DNA of 64,000 nucleotides from Scandinavium sp036495715 (lineage in GTDB: Bacteria > Pseudomonadota > Gammaproteobacteria > Enterobacterales > Enterobacteriaceae): positions 54,378-118,377 of the forward strand of contig DASXML010000083.1 in the NCBI GenBank assembly GCA_036495715.1, given 5' to 3'. How positions within the stretch are numbered: position 1 is the stretch's first letter; each line of letters opens with the position of its first letter. The position numbers and the translations under genes were made by a program. Below the pieces are notes generated by a model. It had not been told where the DNA came from. It did no database searches and saw nothing but the letters and a program-made list of their open reading frames with translations. Positions 25,181 to 34,426 of this stretch are shown one piece after another.

Positions 25181-27100
25181 ATGTCATCCGATATCAAGAT
25201 CAAAGTGCAAAGCTTTGGTCGATTCCTCAGCAATATGGTGATGCCTAACATCGGCGCGTTTATCGCGTGGGGTATCATCACCGCGTTATTTATTCCAACA
25301 GGATGGTTGCCAAACGAAACGCTGGCGAAACTTGTTGGCCCAATGATCACCTATCTGCTGCCGCTGCTCATCGGTTATACCGGTGGTCGTCTGGTGGGCG
25401 GTGACCGCGGTGGCGTGGTCGGTGCAATTACCACCATGGGCGTTATCGTCGGCGCCGATATGCCGATGTTCCTCGGCGCGATGATTGCCGGTCCTCTGGG
25501 CGGCTGGGCGATTAAACGCTTCGACGTGTGGGTCGACGGTAAGATCAAGTCCGGCTTCGAAATGCTGGTGAACAACTTCTCTGCGGGCATCATCGGGATG
25601 ATCCTCGCGGTGCTGGCGTTCCTCGGCATTGGCCCTGCGGTTGAAGTGCTGTCGAAAGTGCTGGCTGCCGGCGTTAACTTCATGGTCGTCCACGACATGC
25701 TGCCGCTGGCGTCTATCTTTGTTGAACCGGCGAAAATCCTGTTCCTCAACAACGCCATCAACCACGGTATCTTCTCGCCGCTGGGTATTCAGCAGTCCCA
25801 TGAGCTGGGCAAATCCATCTTCTTCCTGATTGAAGCGAACCCGGGTCCGGGTATGGGTGTCCTGCTGGCGTACATGTTCTTCGGTCGCGGTAGCGCTAAA
25901 CAGTCTGCGGGGGGTGCGGCAATCATCCACTTCCTGGGCGGTATCCACGAAATTTACTTCCCGTACGTGCTGATGAACCCACGTCTGATCCTTGCCGTTA
26001 TTCTCGGCGGTATGACCGGTGTGTTCACCCTGAGCGTGCTGAACGGCGGCCTGGTGTCTCCGGCGTCCCCAGGTTCTATCCTGGCCGTGCTGGCGATGAC
26101 CCCGAAAGGTGCTTACTTCGCTAATATTGCAGCGATTTGTGCGGCAATGGCGGTCTCCTTCGTGGTGTCAGCGGTTCTGCTGAAAACCAGCAAAGTGAAA
26201 GAAGAAGATGACATCGACGCGGCAACCCGTCGCATGCAGGACATGAAAGCCGAGTCTAAAGGTGCAGCGAACCCGCTGACCGCAGGCGACGTAACCAACG
26301 ACCTGAGCCACGTGCGTAAAATCATCGTTGCCTGTGATGCCGGTATGGGTTCCAGCGCGATGGGTGCAGGCGTACTGCGTAAGAAAGTCGCCGATGCCGG
26401 TCTGAGCAATATTTCTGTCACCAACAGTGCTATCAACAACCTGCCGCCGGATGTCGACCTGGTGATCACTCACCGCGACCTGACCGAGCGTGCGATGCGC
26501 CAGGTGCCACAGGCCCAGCACATTTCGCTGACCAACTTCCTCGACAGCGGTTTGTACACCAATCTGACCGAGCGTCTGGTCGCGGCACAGCGTCATGAAG
26601 ATAACGAAGTGAAAGTGCGCGAAACACTGCAAGCCAGCTTCGAGCCTGACGACAGTCATCTGTTCAAACTCGGTGCGGAAAACATCTTCCTCGGCTGCAA
26701 AGCGTTCAGCAAAGAAGAAGCTATCCGCTTTGCCGGTGAACAACTGGTGAAAGGCGGCTACGTTGAGCCAGAGTATGTGGCAGCGATGCTGGAACGTGAG
26801 CAGCTGACCTCAACCTATCTCGGCGAATCCATCGCGGTTCCACACGGCACCATCGAAGCGAAAGATCGTGTGCTGAAAACCGGCGTGGTGTTCTGTCAGT
26901 ATCCTGACGGCGTGCGCTTTGGCGACGAGCCGGACGACATTGCCCGCCTGGTGATTGGTATTGCGGCGCGTAATAACGAGCACATCCACGTGATTACCAG
27001 CCTGACCAACGCGCTGGACGATGAATCCGTTATCGAGCGTCTGGCGAGCACCAACAGCGTAGGCGAAGTGCTGTCCCTGATTTCGGGCAAGAAAGCGTAA
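25181..27100 (+). CDS. mtlA: PTS mannitol-specific enzyme IICBA
   Basis: 639 residues from the ATG at 25181 (MSSDIKIKVQSFGRFL), close to E. coli MtlA (637). Domains in order: membrane IIC domain (about 1-335), IIB with phosphocysteine motif VACDAGMGSSAMG (Cys near 385) and IIA with phosphohistidine motif AVPHGT (His near 555). It imports and phosphorylates mannitol to mannitol 1-phosphate, which MtlD then oxidises. Four CRP sites upstream and mtlR downstream indicate catabolite control plus MtlR repression. mtlA and mtlD are 234 bases apart because an ERIC element and a second inverted repeat sit between them. Confidence 0.98.
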   Translation: MSSDIKIKVQSFGRFLSNMVMPNIGAFIAWGIITALFIPTGWLPNETLAKLVGPMITYLLPLLIGYTGGRLVGGDRGGVVGAITTMGVIVGADMPMFLGAMIAGPLGGWAIKRFDVWVDGKIKSGFEMLVNNFSAGIIGMILAVLAFLGIGPAVEVLSKVLAAGVNFMVVHDMLPLASIFVEPAKILFLNNAINHGIFSPLGIQQSHELGKSIFFLIEANPGPGMGVLLAYMFFGRGSAKQSAGGAAIIHFLGGIHEIYFPYVLMNPRLILAVILGGMTGVFTLSVLNGGLVSPASPGSILAVLAMTPKGAYFANIAAICAAMAVSFVVSAVLLKTSKVKEEDDIDAATRRMQDMKAESKGAANPLTAGDVTNDLSHVRKIIVACDAGMGSSAMGAGVLRKKVADAGLSNISVTNSAINNLPPDVDLVITHRDLTERAMRQVPQAQHISLTNFLDSGLYTNLTERLVAAQRHEDNEVKVRETLQASFEPDDSHLFKLGAENIFLGCKAFSKEEAIRFAGEQLVKGGYVEPEYVAAMLEREQLTSTYLGESIAVPHGTIEAKDRVLKTGVVFCQYPDGVRFGDEPDDIARLVIGIAARNNEHIHVITSLTNALDDESVIERLASTNSVGEVLSLISGKKA

Positions 27101-27109
27101 CGAACGCGT

Positions 27110-27234
27110 ATCCCCACAATAATTCGAGTTGCAGAAAGGCGGCTCCGCAGTGAATCCCCAGGAGCGTGCTTGAGTAAGTGACTGGGGTAAGCGAGGACAG
27201 CCAACGCATCTGCAACTTGAAGTATGATGGGGAT
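27110..27234. repeat. ERIC (IRU) element between mtlA and mtlD
   Basis: A 125-bp palindromic element with ends ATCCCC (27110-27115) and GGGGAT (27229-27234). Inside are GTGAATCCCCAGGAGC and AAGTGACTGGGGTAAGCG, which match the conserved core used for the ERIC1R and ERIC2 primers. It is transcribed with the operon and would form a long mRNA hairpin between the transporter and dehydrogenase cistrons. Confidence 0.88.
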
Positions 27235-27255
27235 CTCCTCTCCTCTCCTTTCGGG

Positions 27256-27305
27256 GAGAGGGTTCGGGTGAGGGGAATTTCGCCGTCCCTCACCCGAGCC
27301 CTCTC
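27256..27305. repeat. Second inverted repeat before mtlD
   Basis: GAGAGGGTTCGGGTGAGGG (27256-27274) is complementary to CCCTCACCCGAGCCCTCTC (27287-27305) with one mismatch and a 12-base loop. It is a dispersed enterobacterial-type palindrome rather than a T-tailed terminator. It ends 29 bases before the mtlD start. Confidence 0.7.
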
Positions 27306-27334
27306 GGGTAAAAACATTGATGAAGGTTAATACT

Positions 27335-28483
27335 ATGAAAGCATTACATTTTGGCGCTGGTAATATCGGACGTGGCTTTATCGGCAAACTGCTGGCCGAT
27401 GCGGGTATCACCCTGACGTTCGCCGATGTGAATCAGGTGGTTCTTGATGCCCTGAATGCTCGTCATAGCTATCAGGTGCATGTGGTTGGCGAGAATGAGC
27501 AGGTCGAAACCGTTTCCGGCGTGAATGCGGTCAGCAGCATCGGCGATGACGTTGTCGAGTTAATTGCTCAAGTGGATCTGGTCACTACCGCCGTCGGCCC
27601 CGTGGTGCTGGAGCGTATCGCCCCGGCGATTGCCAAAGGCTTGGCCAGGCGTAAAGCCGCTGGCAACAACACCCCGCTGAACATCATCGCCTGTGAAAAC
27701 ATGGTGCGCGGCACCACTCAGTTGAAGGGCCATGTTGACGCGGCACTCGCTGAAGAAGACAAAGCCTGGGTCGCGGAACACGTTGGTTTTGTCGATTCTG
27801 CCGTGGATCGTATCGTTCCACCGTCTGAATCCGCCACCAATGACCCGCTGGAAGTGACCGTGGAAACCTTTAGCGAGTGGATTGTCGATAAGACCCAATT
27901 CAAAGGCGCGCTGCCAAACATTCCGGGAATGGAGTTAACGGACAACCTGATGGCCTTTGTCGAGCGCAAGCTCTTCACCCTGAACACCGGGCATGCTATA
28001 ACCGCGTACCTTGGTAAGCTCGCGGGTCACCAGACCATTCGTGATGCAATCCTTGATGAGAAAATCCGTGCGGTAGTAAAAGGCGCGATGGACGAAAGCG
28101 GTGCAGTGCTGATTAAACGTTATGGCTTTGATGCCGATAAACATGCCGCCTATATCCAGAAAATCCTCGGTCGCTTTGAGAATCCGTATCTGAAAGATGA
28201 CGTCGAGCGCGTAGGCCGTCAGCCGCTGCGTAAACTGAGCGCGGGCGATCGCTTGATCAAGCCGCTGCTCGGCACCCTGGAATACGGTCTGCCACATGCC
28301 AATCTGGTGAAAGGTATTGCTGCCGCGATGCACTATCGCAGCGAGCAAGACCCACAGGCACAAGAACTGGCTGCACTGATTGACGAGAAAGGCCCACAGG
28401 CGGCACTCGCACAGGTCTCCGGACTGGACGCTAATAGCGATGTGGTCGCACAAGCGGTGGCGGCATACAACACAGGCGCATGA
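27335..28483 (+). CDS. mtlD: Mannitol-1-phosphate 5-dehydrogenase
   Basis: 382 residues from the ATG at 27335, the same as E. coli. N-terminal NAD-binding motif FGAGNIGRGFIG; conserved substrate region with the catalytic lysine in the long-chain polyol dehydrogenase family (KLFTLNTGHAITAYLG). It converts mannitol 1-phosphate to fructose 6-phosphate in the cytoplasm. Its stop overlaps the mtlR start. Confidence 0.98.
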   Translation: MKALHFGAGNIGRGFIGKLLADAGITLTFADVNQVVLDALNARHSYQVHVVGENEQVETVSGVNAVSSIGDDVVELIAQVDLVTTAVGPVVLERIAPAIAKGLARRKAAGNNTPLNIIACENMVRGTTQLKGHVDAALAEEDKAWVAEHVGFVDSAVDRIVPPSESATNDPLEVTVETFSEWIVDKTQFKGALPNIPGMELTDNLMAFVERKLFTLNTGHAITAYLGKLAGHQTIRDAILDEKIRAVVKGAMDESGAVLIKRYGFDADKHAAYIQKILGRFENPYLKDDVERVGRQPLRKLSAGDRLIKPLLGTLEYGLPHANLVKGIAAAMHYRSEQDPQAQELAALIDEKGPQAALAQVSGLDANSDVVAQAVAAYNTGA

Positions 28484-29073
28484 TGCAGGACCCGGTGTTG
28501 CTGTTGCAGCAGCACCCAAACAAAAGATTGTCAGATATGCAGGCAATAATGGAAAAAACGCAAGCCTTTGAAAACCGTGTGCTTGAGCGTCTGAATGCTG
28601 GCAAAACCGTACGAAGCTTCCTGATCACCGCCGTCGATTTATTAACCGAGGCGGTGAACATGCTGGTGCTTCAGGTGTTCCGCAAAGACGACTACGCGGT
28701 GAAATACGCAGTAGAACCGTTGCTCGACGGCGAAGGGCCGCTGGGCGATCTGTCGGTACGCCTCAAGCTTATCTACGGCCTCGGCGTGATTAGCCGTGCC
28801 GAATACGAAGATGCCGAACTGCTGATGGCGTTGCGTGAAGAACTCAATCACGACGGCAGCGAATACGCGTTCACCGACGACGAAATTCTTGGCCCCTTCG
28901 GCGAACTGCACTGCGTTGTCGCTTTACCGCCGCAGCCCGCCTTCGATACCAGTGACGCAGAGCTGTTTGCCATGCAAAAGCAGCGCTACCAGCAGGTGGT
29001 GCGTTCCACGATGGTCCTTTCCCTGACCGAGCTGATTTCGCGCATCAGCTTGAAAAAAGCCTTTCAGAAATAA
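28480..29073 (+). CDS. mtlR: Mannitol operon repressor
   Basis: 197 residues (E. coli 195); the body from RLSDMQAIMEKTQAFENRVL to the C-terminus ISLKKAFQK is highly conserved, only the first dozen residues differ. The ATG overlaps the mtlD stop (ATGA), so translation is coupled. MtlR is an all-helical repressor of mtlADR that lacks a classical DNA-binding motif and may act with a partner. Confidence 0.97.
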   Translation: MMQDPVLLLQQHPNKRLSDMQAIMEKTQAFENRVLERLNAGKTVRSFLITAVDLLTEAVNMLVLQVFRKDDYAVKYAVEPLLDGEGPLGDLSVRLKLIYGLGVISRAEYEDAELLMALREELNHDGSEYAFTDDEILGPFGELHCVVALPPQPAFDTSDAELFAMQKQRYQQVVRSTMVLSLTELISRISLKKAFQK

Positions 29074-29078
29074 GCCGT

Positions 29079-29300
29079 TCAGTTCTGGCCTTCACCTTCC
29101 TGTTCACACACCGGTTTATACAAATTCCGGTAATATTCTAATCTTTCCAGAAACAGCGTCGCTTTCGCTTCCGGGATCTGCTCAGGGACCCGATTCATTC
29201 GCGGGGATTTTTTCAGATATTCCATGAACGCCTGGCTGGAAGCCATGAAATCTACCGCTTTATCGATTACCTGCGGCACGTTCTCGCCTAATTTAGCCAT
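29079..29300 (-). CDS. yibT: Small conserved protein YibT
   Basis: 73 residues from the ATG at 29300, preceded by a near-perfect Shine-Dalgarno AAGGAGGTGATG. The conserved start MAKLGENVPQVIDKAVDFMA and the segment LERLEYYRNLYKP match E. coli YibT (69 residues). It has no membrane segment or known domain; function unknown. It is convergent with mtlR (5 bases between stops). Confidence 0.9.
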   Translation of the reverse strand: MAKLGENVPQVIDKAVDFMASSQAFMEYLKKSPRMNRVPEQIPEAKATLFLERLEYYRNLYKPVCEQEGEGQN

Positions 29301-29573
29301 CACATCACCTCCTTTCCGGTTATCTCTTTCAAGCCTGGCCAAACCGTCCCGCTTACGTTGGGGAAAATGTGCCTTTTCGTCTGCTTAAAGGTCAAAAATG
29401 CGATCGCGCAGACACTTTGCAAAATGACTTTATTTTTCATTGCATTAGACGTAATCATCGCGCATTACGGGCCAGCGTGTGACGTCAAATTTCGATAATT
29501 AACTATCAGGAATAGCGCTCAACGCGCATACTATTGAGCATCGATATTCTTTTACCCGCATAAGTCATAGACC

Positions 29574-29936
29574 ATGAAAGAAGTAGTTAAGAACGAAATC
29601 AAACGCCTGAGCGACCGTCTGGACGCCATTCGCCACCAGCAGCCGACCCTTTCTCTGGTCGATGAAGCAGAGAAATTCGCAGAGCTGGAAAAAGAAAAAG
29701 CGACGCTGGAAGCGGAAATCGCGCGTCTGCGTGAAGTGCACACCGAGAAGCTGAGCAAAGAAGCCCAGCAGCTGATGGCACTGCCATACCGTCGTGCGAT
29801 CACCAAGAAAGAGCAGGCCGACATGGGCAAGCTGAAGAAAAGCGCACGCGGCCTGGTGGTTGTCCATCCGATGACCGCGCTGGGTCGCGAGATGGATCTG
29901 AAAGAGATGACCGGTTTCGCGAAGACCGAGTTTTAA
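29574..29936 (+). CDS. yibL: Ribosome-associated protein YibL
   Basis: 120 residues, equal to E. coli YibL, a conserved protein reported to co-purify with ribosomes. A charged coiled coil (about 25-65, LEKEKATLEAEIARLREVH) is followed by a basic patch (RRAITKKEQADMGKLKKSARG). Divergent from yibT. A stem of CCCTCTCC/GGAGAGGG follows at 29953-29975, without a T tail. Confidence 0.94.
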   Translation: MKEVVKNEIKRLSDRLDAIRHQQPTLSLVDEAEKFAELEKEKATLEAEIARLREVHTEKLSKEAQQLMALPYRRAITKKEQADMGKLKKSARGLVVVHPMTALGREMDLKEMTGFAKTEF

Positions 29937-30006
29937 GCCTCTCTTTACGTCTACCCTCTCCTTCTCGGGAGAGGGAAAAATCAGTGTTCTTTTTCTCTCC
30001 TGAACC

Positions 30007-30022
30007 AATTGGCCCTACCAAT
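30007..30022. promoter_or_regulatory. LldR operator O1 of the lactate operon
   Basis: AATTGGCCCTACCAAT contains TTGG-N5-CCAA and matches my memory of the LldR operator consensus. Its centre is 125 bases upstream of a second site, close to the O1-O2 spacing described for E. coli lldPRD. Confidence 0.75.
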
Positions 30023-30133
30023 CCCCTTTATTCTGCCCAGTCCCTCACAGAACCCTAACTCCACGCAACATATGCATTGCCTGACAGCAACATATGATTA
30101 ACCATTCTTTGGCATTACCCTCACATCACATTA

Positions 30134-30146
30134 TTGGCAGGACCAC
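30134..30146. promoter_or_regulatory. LldR operator O2 of the lactate operon
   Basis: TTGGCAGGACCAC has TTGG-N5-CCAC with the same half-site spacing as O1. In E. coli, O2 lies just inside the transcript, which would place the lldP start of transcription near 30110. The two sites suggest repression by looping, relieved by L-lactate. Confidence 0.65.
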
Positions 30147-30221
30147 TTTTACAAATTGTGTGGCGCGAAGCTGAGCGTAGACTCGCCCGCGTGCACGTTC
30201 AGTGGTTCTCTGGAGACCTGC

Positions 30222-31877
30222 ATGAACCTCTGGCACCAAAACTACGACCCTGCGGGCAATATCTGGCTCTCGAGCCTGATTGCCGCCCTACCGATTATCT
30301 TTTTCTTCTTTGCGCTGATTAAGCTCAAACTGAAAGGCTACGTCGCCGCGAGTTATACCGTCGCTATCGCCCTGGCCGTCGCGCTGCTGTTCTACAAAAT
30401 GCCCGTCGGTAACGCGCTGGCTTCCGTCGTATACGGCTTCTTTTACGGTCTGTGGCCGATTGCGTGGATAATCATCGCCGCCGTTTTCGTCTACAAAATC
30501 TCGGTGAAAACCGGGCAATTCGACATCATCCGATCGTCGATATTGTCGATAACACCAGACCAGCGCCTGCAAATGCTGATCGTCGGCTTCTCTTTCGGCG
30601 CGTTTCTGGAAGGAGCCGCGGGCTTCGGTGCACCGGTGGCGATTACCGCCGCACTGCTGGTTGGGCTGGGGTTTAATCCGCTGTATGCCGCCGGCCTGTG
30701 TCTGATCGTTAACACCGCGCCGGTGGCGTTTGGCGCGATGGGCATTCCGATTCTGGTTGCCGGACAAGTCACCGGACTCGACAGCTTTGAGATCGGCCAG
30801 ATGGTGGGTCGTCAGTTGCCGTTCCTGACCATTATCGTGCTGTTCTGGATCATGGCAATTATGGACGGCTGGCGCGGGGTGAAAGAGACCTGGCCGGCGG
30901 TGATGGTGGCGGGCGGTTCGTTCGCGATTGCACAGTTCCTTAGCTCCAACTTCCTCGGCCCGGAATTGCCGGACATTATCTCCTCGCTGGTGTCACTGGT
31001 GTGTCTGACGCTGTTCCTCAAACGCTGGCAGCCGGTGCGTATTTTCCGCTTTGCCGACGTAGGCGCATCGCAGGTGGATATGACAATTTCGCGCACGAAA
31101 TACACCGCCGGACAAATCGTTCGCGCCTGGTCACCTTTCCTGTTCCTCACCGCCACCGTAACGCTGTGGAGCGTACCGCCGTTTAAAGCGCTGTTTGCCT
31201 CAGATGGGGCATTGCATGACTGGGTATTTAACGTCTCCGTGCCGTATCTCGACAAGCTGGTCGCCCGCATGCCGCCGGTCGTTCATGAAGCCACACCGTA
31301 TGCTGCCGTCTACAAACTCGACTGGTTCTCAGCGACCGGCACCGCCATTCTGTTCGCCGCACTGCTGTCTGTCGTTTGGCTGCGCATGAAACCGAAAGAC
31401 GCGGTGATAACGTTTGGTCACACGATGAAAGATCTGGCACTGCCGATTTACTCCATCGGCATGGTGCTGGCGTTCGCGTTTATCTCTAACTACTCCGGGC
31501 TGTCGTCTACACTGGCTTTAGCGTTGTCGCATACCGGAAGCGCCTTCCCATTCTTCTCGCCGTTCCTGGGTTGGCTCGGCGTGTTCCTGACGGGATCGGA
31601 CACCTCCTCAAACGCGCTGTTCGCCGCATTACAGGCTACTGCGGCCCAACAGATTGGCGTTTCCGATGTGTTGCTGGTCGCGGCAAATACCACTGGTGGC
31701 GTGACCGGGAAAATGATCTCGCCACAGTCGATAGCGATCGCCTGTGCGGCCGTGGGGCTGGTCGGGAAAGAGTCGGACCTGTTCCGCTTTACGGTCAAGC
31801 ACAGCCTGATTTTCACCTGCATGGTCGGCGTGATCACCACATTGCAGGCCTACGTCTTAACCTGGATGATCCCATGA
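30222..31877 (+). CDS. lldP: L-lactate permease
   Basis: 551 residues from the ATG at 30222 (MNLWHQNYDPAGNIW), as in E. coli; GGAGA precedes it. About 13-14 transmembrane helices; conserved GAFLEGAAGFGAPVAITAALL and FLTGSDTSSNALFAALQ loops. A proton symporter for L-lactate, D-lactate and glycolate. First gene of lldPRD; its stop overlaps the lldR start. Confidence 0.98.
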   Translation: MNLWHQNYDPAGNIWLSSLIAALPIIFFFFALIKLKLKGYVAASYTVAIALAVALLFYKMPVGNALASVVYGFFYGLWPIAWIIIAAVFVYKISVKTGQFDIIRSSILSITPDQRLQMLIVGFSFGAFLEGAAGFGAPVAITAALLVGLGFNPLYAAGLCLIVNTAPVAFGAMGIPILVAGQVTGLDSFEIGQMVGRQLPFLTIIVLFWIMAIMDGWRGVKETWPAVMVAGGSFAIAQFLSSNFLGPELPDIISSLVSLVCLTLFLKRWQPVRIFRFADVGASQVDMTISRTKYTAGQIVRAWSPFLFLTATVTLWSVPPFKALFASDGALHDWVFNVSVPYLDKLVARMPPVVHEATPYAAVYKLDWFSATGTAILFAALLSVVWLRMKPKDAVITFGHTMKDLALPIYSIGMVLAFAFISNYSGLSSTLALALSHTGSAFPFFSPFLGWLGVFLTGSDTSSNALFAALQATAAQQIGVSDVLLVAANTTGGVTGKMISPQSIAIACAAVGLVGKESDLFRFTVKHSLIFTCMVGVITTLQAYVLTWMIP

Positions 31878-32647
31878 TTGTGATGCCCCGGCGTCTGGCA
31901 GACGAGGTTGCGACCCGTGTGCGAACGCTGATTGAAGAACAACAACTTGAAGCGGGTATGCGTTTGCCCGCCGAGCGCCAACTGGCGGCACAGCTCGGCG
32001 TTTCACGTAATTCGCTGCGGGAAGCGCTGGCTAAACTGGTGAGCGAAGGACTGCTGGTGAGCCGTCGCGGCGGCGGAACATTTGTGCGCTGGCAGCACGA
32101 GCCGTGGTCGGAACAAAACATCGTCCAGCCACTGAAAAACCTGCTCGCCGATGACCCGGATTACAGTTTCGATATCCTCGAAGCGCGTCATGCCATTGAA
32201 GCCAGCACCGCGTGGCACGCGGCATTGCGTGCCACCGAGGCCGATAAAGAGAAAATCCGTCTGTGCTTTGAGGCCACCCAAAGCGATAACCCGGATTTAG
32301 CCTCACAGGCCGATGTGCGCTTCCATCTGGCGATTGCTGAAGCCTCGCATAATGTCGTGCTCCTTCAGACCATGCGCGGGTTCTTCGACCTGCTGCAATC
32401 GTCCGTGAAACAGAGCCGCCAGCGGATGTACCTCGTTCCACCGGTATTCGCAAAATTGACCGAGCAACATCAGGCGGTACTGGTCGCCATTCTCGCAGGC
32501 GACGCCGAAGGCGCGCGTAAAGCGATGATGTCGCACCTCGGATTCGTTCACACCACCATTAAACAGTTTGATGAAGACCGGGCCCGTCAGGCGCGGATCA
32601 CCCGCCTGCCCGGCGACCACAACGAGCCTACCAGGGAGAACCATTGA
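31874..32647 (+). CDS. lldR: L-lactate-responsive GntR-family regulator
   Basis: 257 residues from the ATG at 31874, which overlaps the lldP TGA (ATGA). N-terminal GntR winged helix (LPAERQLAAQLGVSRNSLRE) and C-terminal all-helical FadR-type effector domain with metal/ligand residues (EARHAIE, RFHLAIAEASHN). It represses or activates lldPRD through the paired operators upstream of lldP depending on lactate. Confidence 0.97.
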   Translation: MIVMPRRLADEVATRVRTLIEEQQLEAGMRLPAERQLAAQLGVSRNSLREALAKLVSEGLLVSRRGGGTFVRWQHEPWSEQNIVQPLKNLLADDPDYSFDILEARHAIEASTAWHAALRATEADKEKIRLCFEATQSDNPDLASQADVRFHLAIAEASHNVVLLQTMRGFFDLLQSSVKQSRQRMYLVPPVFAKLTEQHQAVLVAILAGDAEGARKAMMSHLGFVHTTIKQFDEDRARQARITRLPGDHNEPTRENH

Positions 32648-33834
32648 TGATTATTTCAGCCGCCAGCGATTATCGGGCCGCCGCCCAACGCATTCTGCCG
32701 CCGTTCCTGTTCCACTACATCGACGGAGGCGCCTACAGCGAACACACCCTGCGTCGCAACGTGGCCGATCTCTCCGAAGTAGCGCTACGCCAGCGCGTAC
32801 TGAAGAACATGTCCGATCTCAGTCTGGAAACCAGGCTGTTTAACGAAACGCTGTCGATGCCGGTCGCTCTTGCCCCGGTCGGGCTGTGCGGGATGTACGC
32901 GCGTCGAGGTGAAGTTCAGGCAGCGGGCGCGGCGGATGCCAAAGGCATTCCGTTTACCCTTTCCACCGTGTCGGTGTGCCCGATTGAAGAGGTCGCACCG
33001 ACCATTAAACGTCCAATGTGGTTCCAGCTGTATGTCCTGCGCGATCGCGGCTTTATGCGTAACGCGCTGGAACGTGCCAAAGCGGCAGGCTGTTCTACGC
33101 TGGTGTTTACCGTTGATATGCCCACGCCAGGCGCACGTTATCGCGATGCGCATTCCGGCATGAGTGGCCCGAATGCCGCGCTTCGCCGTTACTGGCAGTC
33201 GGTAACGCATCCGCAATGGGCATGGGATGTGGGTGTGAACGGTCGTCCGCATGATTTAGGTAATATATCCACCTATCTCGGTAAACCGACCGGGCTGGAA
33301 GATTATATTGGCTGGCTGGCGAATAATTTCGATCCGTCGATTTCATGGAAAGACCTGGAATGGATCCGTGAATTTTGGGACGGTCCGATGGTGATCAAAG
33401 GGATCCTTGATCCGGAAGACGCGCGCGACGCGGTGCGTTTCGGTGCTGACGGCATCGTGGTGTCTAACCACGGCGGCCGTCAGCTTGACGGCGTGCTCTC
33501 TTCTGCCCGCGCGTTACCGGCGATCGCCGATGCGGTAAAAGGCGATATCGCCATTCTCGCCGACAGCGGTATTCGAAACGGTCTGGACGTGGTGCGTATG
33601 ATTGCGCTGGGCGCCGATAGCGTGCTCTTGGGCCGCGCGTACCTGTATGCGCTGGCGACGCACGGCGGCGCGGGCGTGACCAATCTGCTGAATCTGATTG
33701 AGAAAGAGATGAAGGTGGCGATGACGCTGACCGGCGCGAAATCCATCAGTGAGATTTCCCGTGATTCACTGGTGCAGGAAGCAAAACATCTGGCGGCAGC
33801 GCTGGCCCCGGTGAGCCGTGGAGATGCGGCATAA
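32647..33834 (+). CDS. lldD: L-lactate dehydrogenase, quinone-dependent, FMN
   Basis: 395 residues from the ATG at 32647, which shares one base with the lldR stop; a TTG one codon earlier is also in frame. Alpha-hydroxy-acid oxidase TIM barrel with the catalytic histidine in SNHGGRQLDG and FMN-binding ADSGIRNGLDVVRMIALGA. Membrane-associated enzyme that oxidises L-lactate to pyruvate and feeds electrons to the quinone pool. Confidence 0.98.
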   Translation: MIISAASDYRAAAQRILPPFLFHYIDGGAYSEHTLRRNVADLSEVALRQRVLKNMSDLSLETRLFNETLSMPVALAPVGLCGMYARRGEVQAAGAADAKGIPFTLSTVSVCPIEEVAPTIKRPMWFQLYVLRDRGFMRNALERAKAAGCSTLVFTVDMPTPGARYRDAHSGMSGPNAALRRYWQSVTHPQWAWDVGVNGRPHDLGNISTYLGKPTGLEDYIGWLANNFDPSISWKDLEWIREFWDGPMVIKGILDPEDARDAVRFGADGIVVSNHGGRQLDGVLSSARALPAIADAVKGDIAILADSGIRNGLDVVRMIALGADSVLLGRAYLYALATHGGAGVTNLLNLIEKEMKVAMTLTGAKSISEISRDSLVQEAKHLAAALAPVSRGDAA

Positions 33835-33853
33835 TCCTTTCCGATCTGCTATT

Positions 33854-33877
33854 CTGCCCCCGCAATTAAGGGGGCAG
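33854..33877 (+). promoter_or_regulatory. Hairpin enclosing the trmL ribosome-binding site
   Basis: CTGCCCCC (33854-33861) pairs perfectly with GGGGGCAG (33870-33877) around an 8-base loop, and the trmL ATG begins at 33879. The only Shine-Dalgarno candidate (AAGGGGG) lies in the 3' arm, so initiation would need the stem to open. It could also slow read-through from lldD, but it has no T tail. Confidence 0.5.
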
Positions 33878-33878
33878 C

Positions 33879-34352
33879 ATGCTAAACATCGTTTTATTCG
33901 AACCAGAAATTCCACCTAATACCGGCAACATAATTCGCTTGTGCGCGAACACCGGTTTTCGTCTGCACATCATCGAGCCGATGGGCTTTACCTGGGACGA
34001 TAAGCGCCTGCGCCGTGCGGGGCTGGATTACCACGAATTCACCGCCGTAAAACGTCATGCTAGTCATGAAGCATTCTTTGAAGCGGAACAGCCGCAGCGC
34101 CTGTTTGCGCTGACCACCAAAGGTACGCCAGCGCATAGCGCCGTGAGTTATCAGGCAGGGGATTTCCTGATGTTTGGCCCGGAAACACGTGGCTTGCCCG
34201 CGACGATTCTGGATGCCTTGCCGCCTGAGCAAAAAATTCGTATTCCGATGATGCCGGACAGTCGCAGCATGAACTTGTCAAATGCGGTGTCGGTGGTGGT
34301 GTATGAGGCCTGGCGTCAGCTGGGGTATGCGGGCGCGGTGTTGCGTAGCTGA
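33879..34352 (+). CDS. trmL: tRNA (cytidine/uridine-2'-O-)-methyltransferase TrmL
   Basis: 157 residues, the length of E. coli TrmL (YibK). SPOUT-class methyltransferase with a trefoil knot; conserved EPEIPPNTGNIIRLCANTG, FGPETRGLP and the C-terminal knot MPDSRSMNLSNAVSVVVYE. It methylates the wobble ribose (position 34) of tRNA-Leu isoacceptors with AdoMet as donor. It follows lldD at 44 bases, with a hairpin masking its ribosome-binding site. Confidence 0.97.
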   Translation: MLNIVLFEPEIPPNTGNIIRLCANTGFRLHIIEPMGFTWDDKRLRRAGLDYHEFTAVKRHASHEAFFEAEQPQRLFALTTKGTPAHSAVSYQAGDFLMFGPETRGLPATILDALPPEQKIRIPMMPDSRSMNLSNAVSVVVYEAWRQLGYAGAVLRS

Positions 34353-34368
34353 AGCGTTAGCTTCACAT

Positions 34369-34397
34369 GCCCGGTGGCGCGATGCTTACCGGGCCTA
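34369..34397. repeat. REP element between trmL and cysE
   Basis: GCCCGGTGGCG followed by TTACCGGGCCTAC, the same family as the REPs flanking the RAYT gene 21 kb away. It lies between convergent genes. Confidence 0.8.
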
Positions 34398-34426
34398 CTG
34401 TATAAGGTCTTGTAGCAGACAACGCT

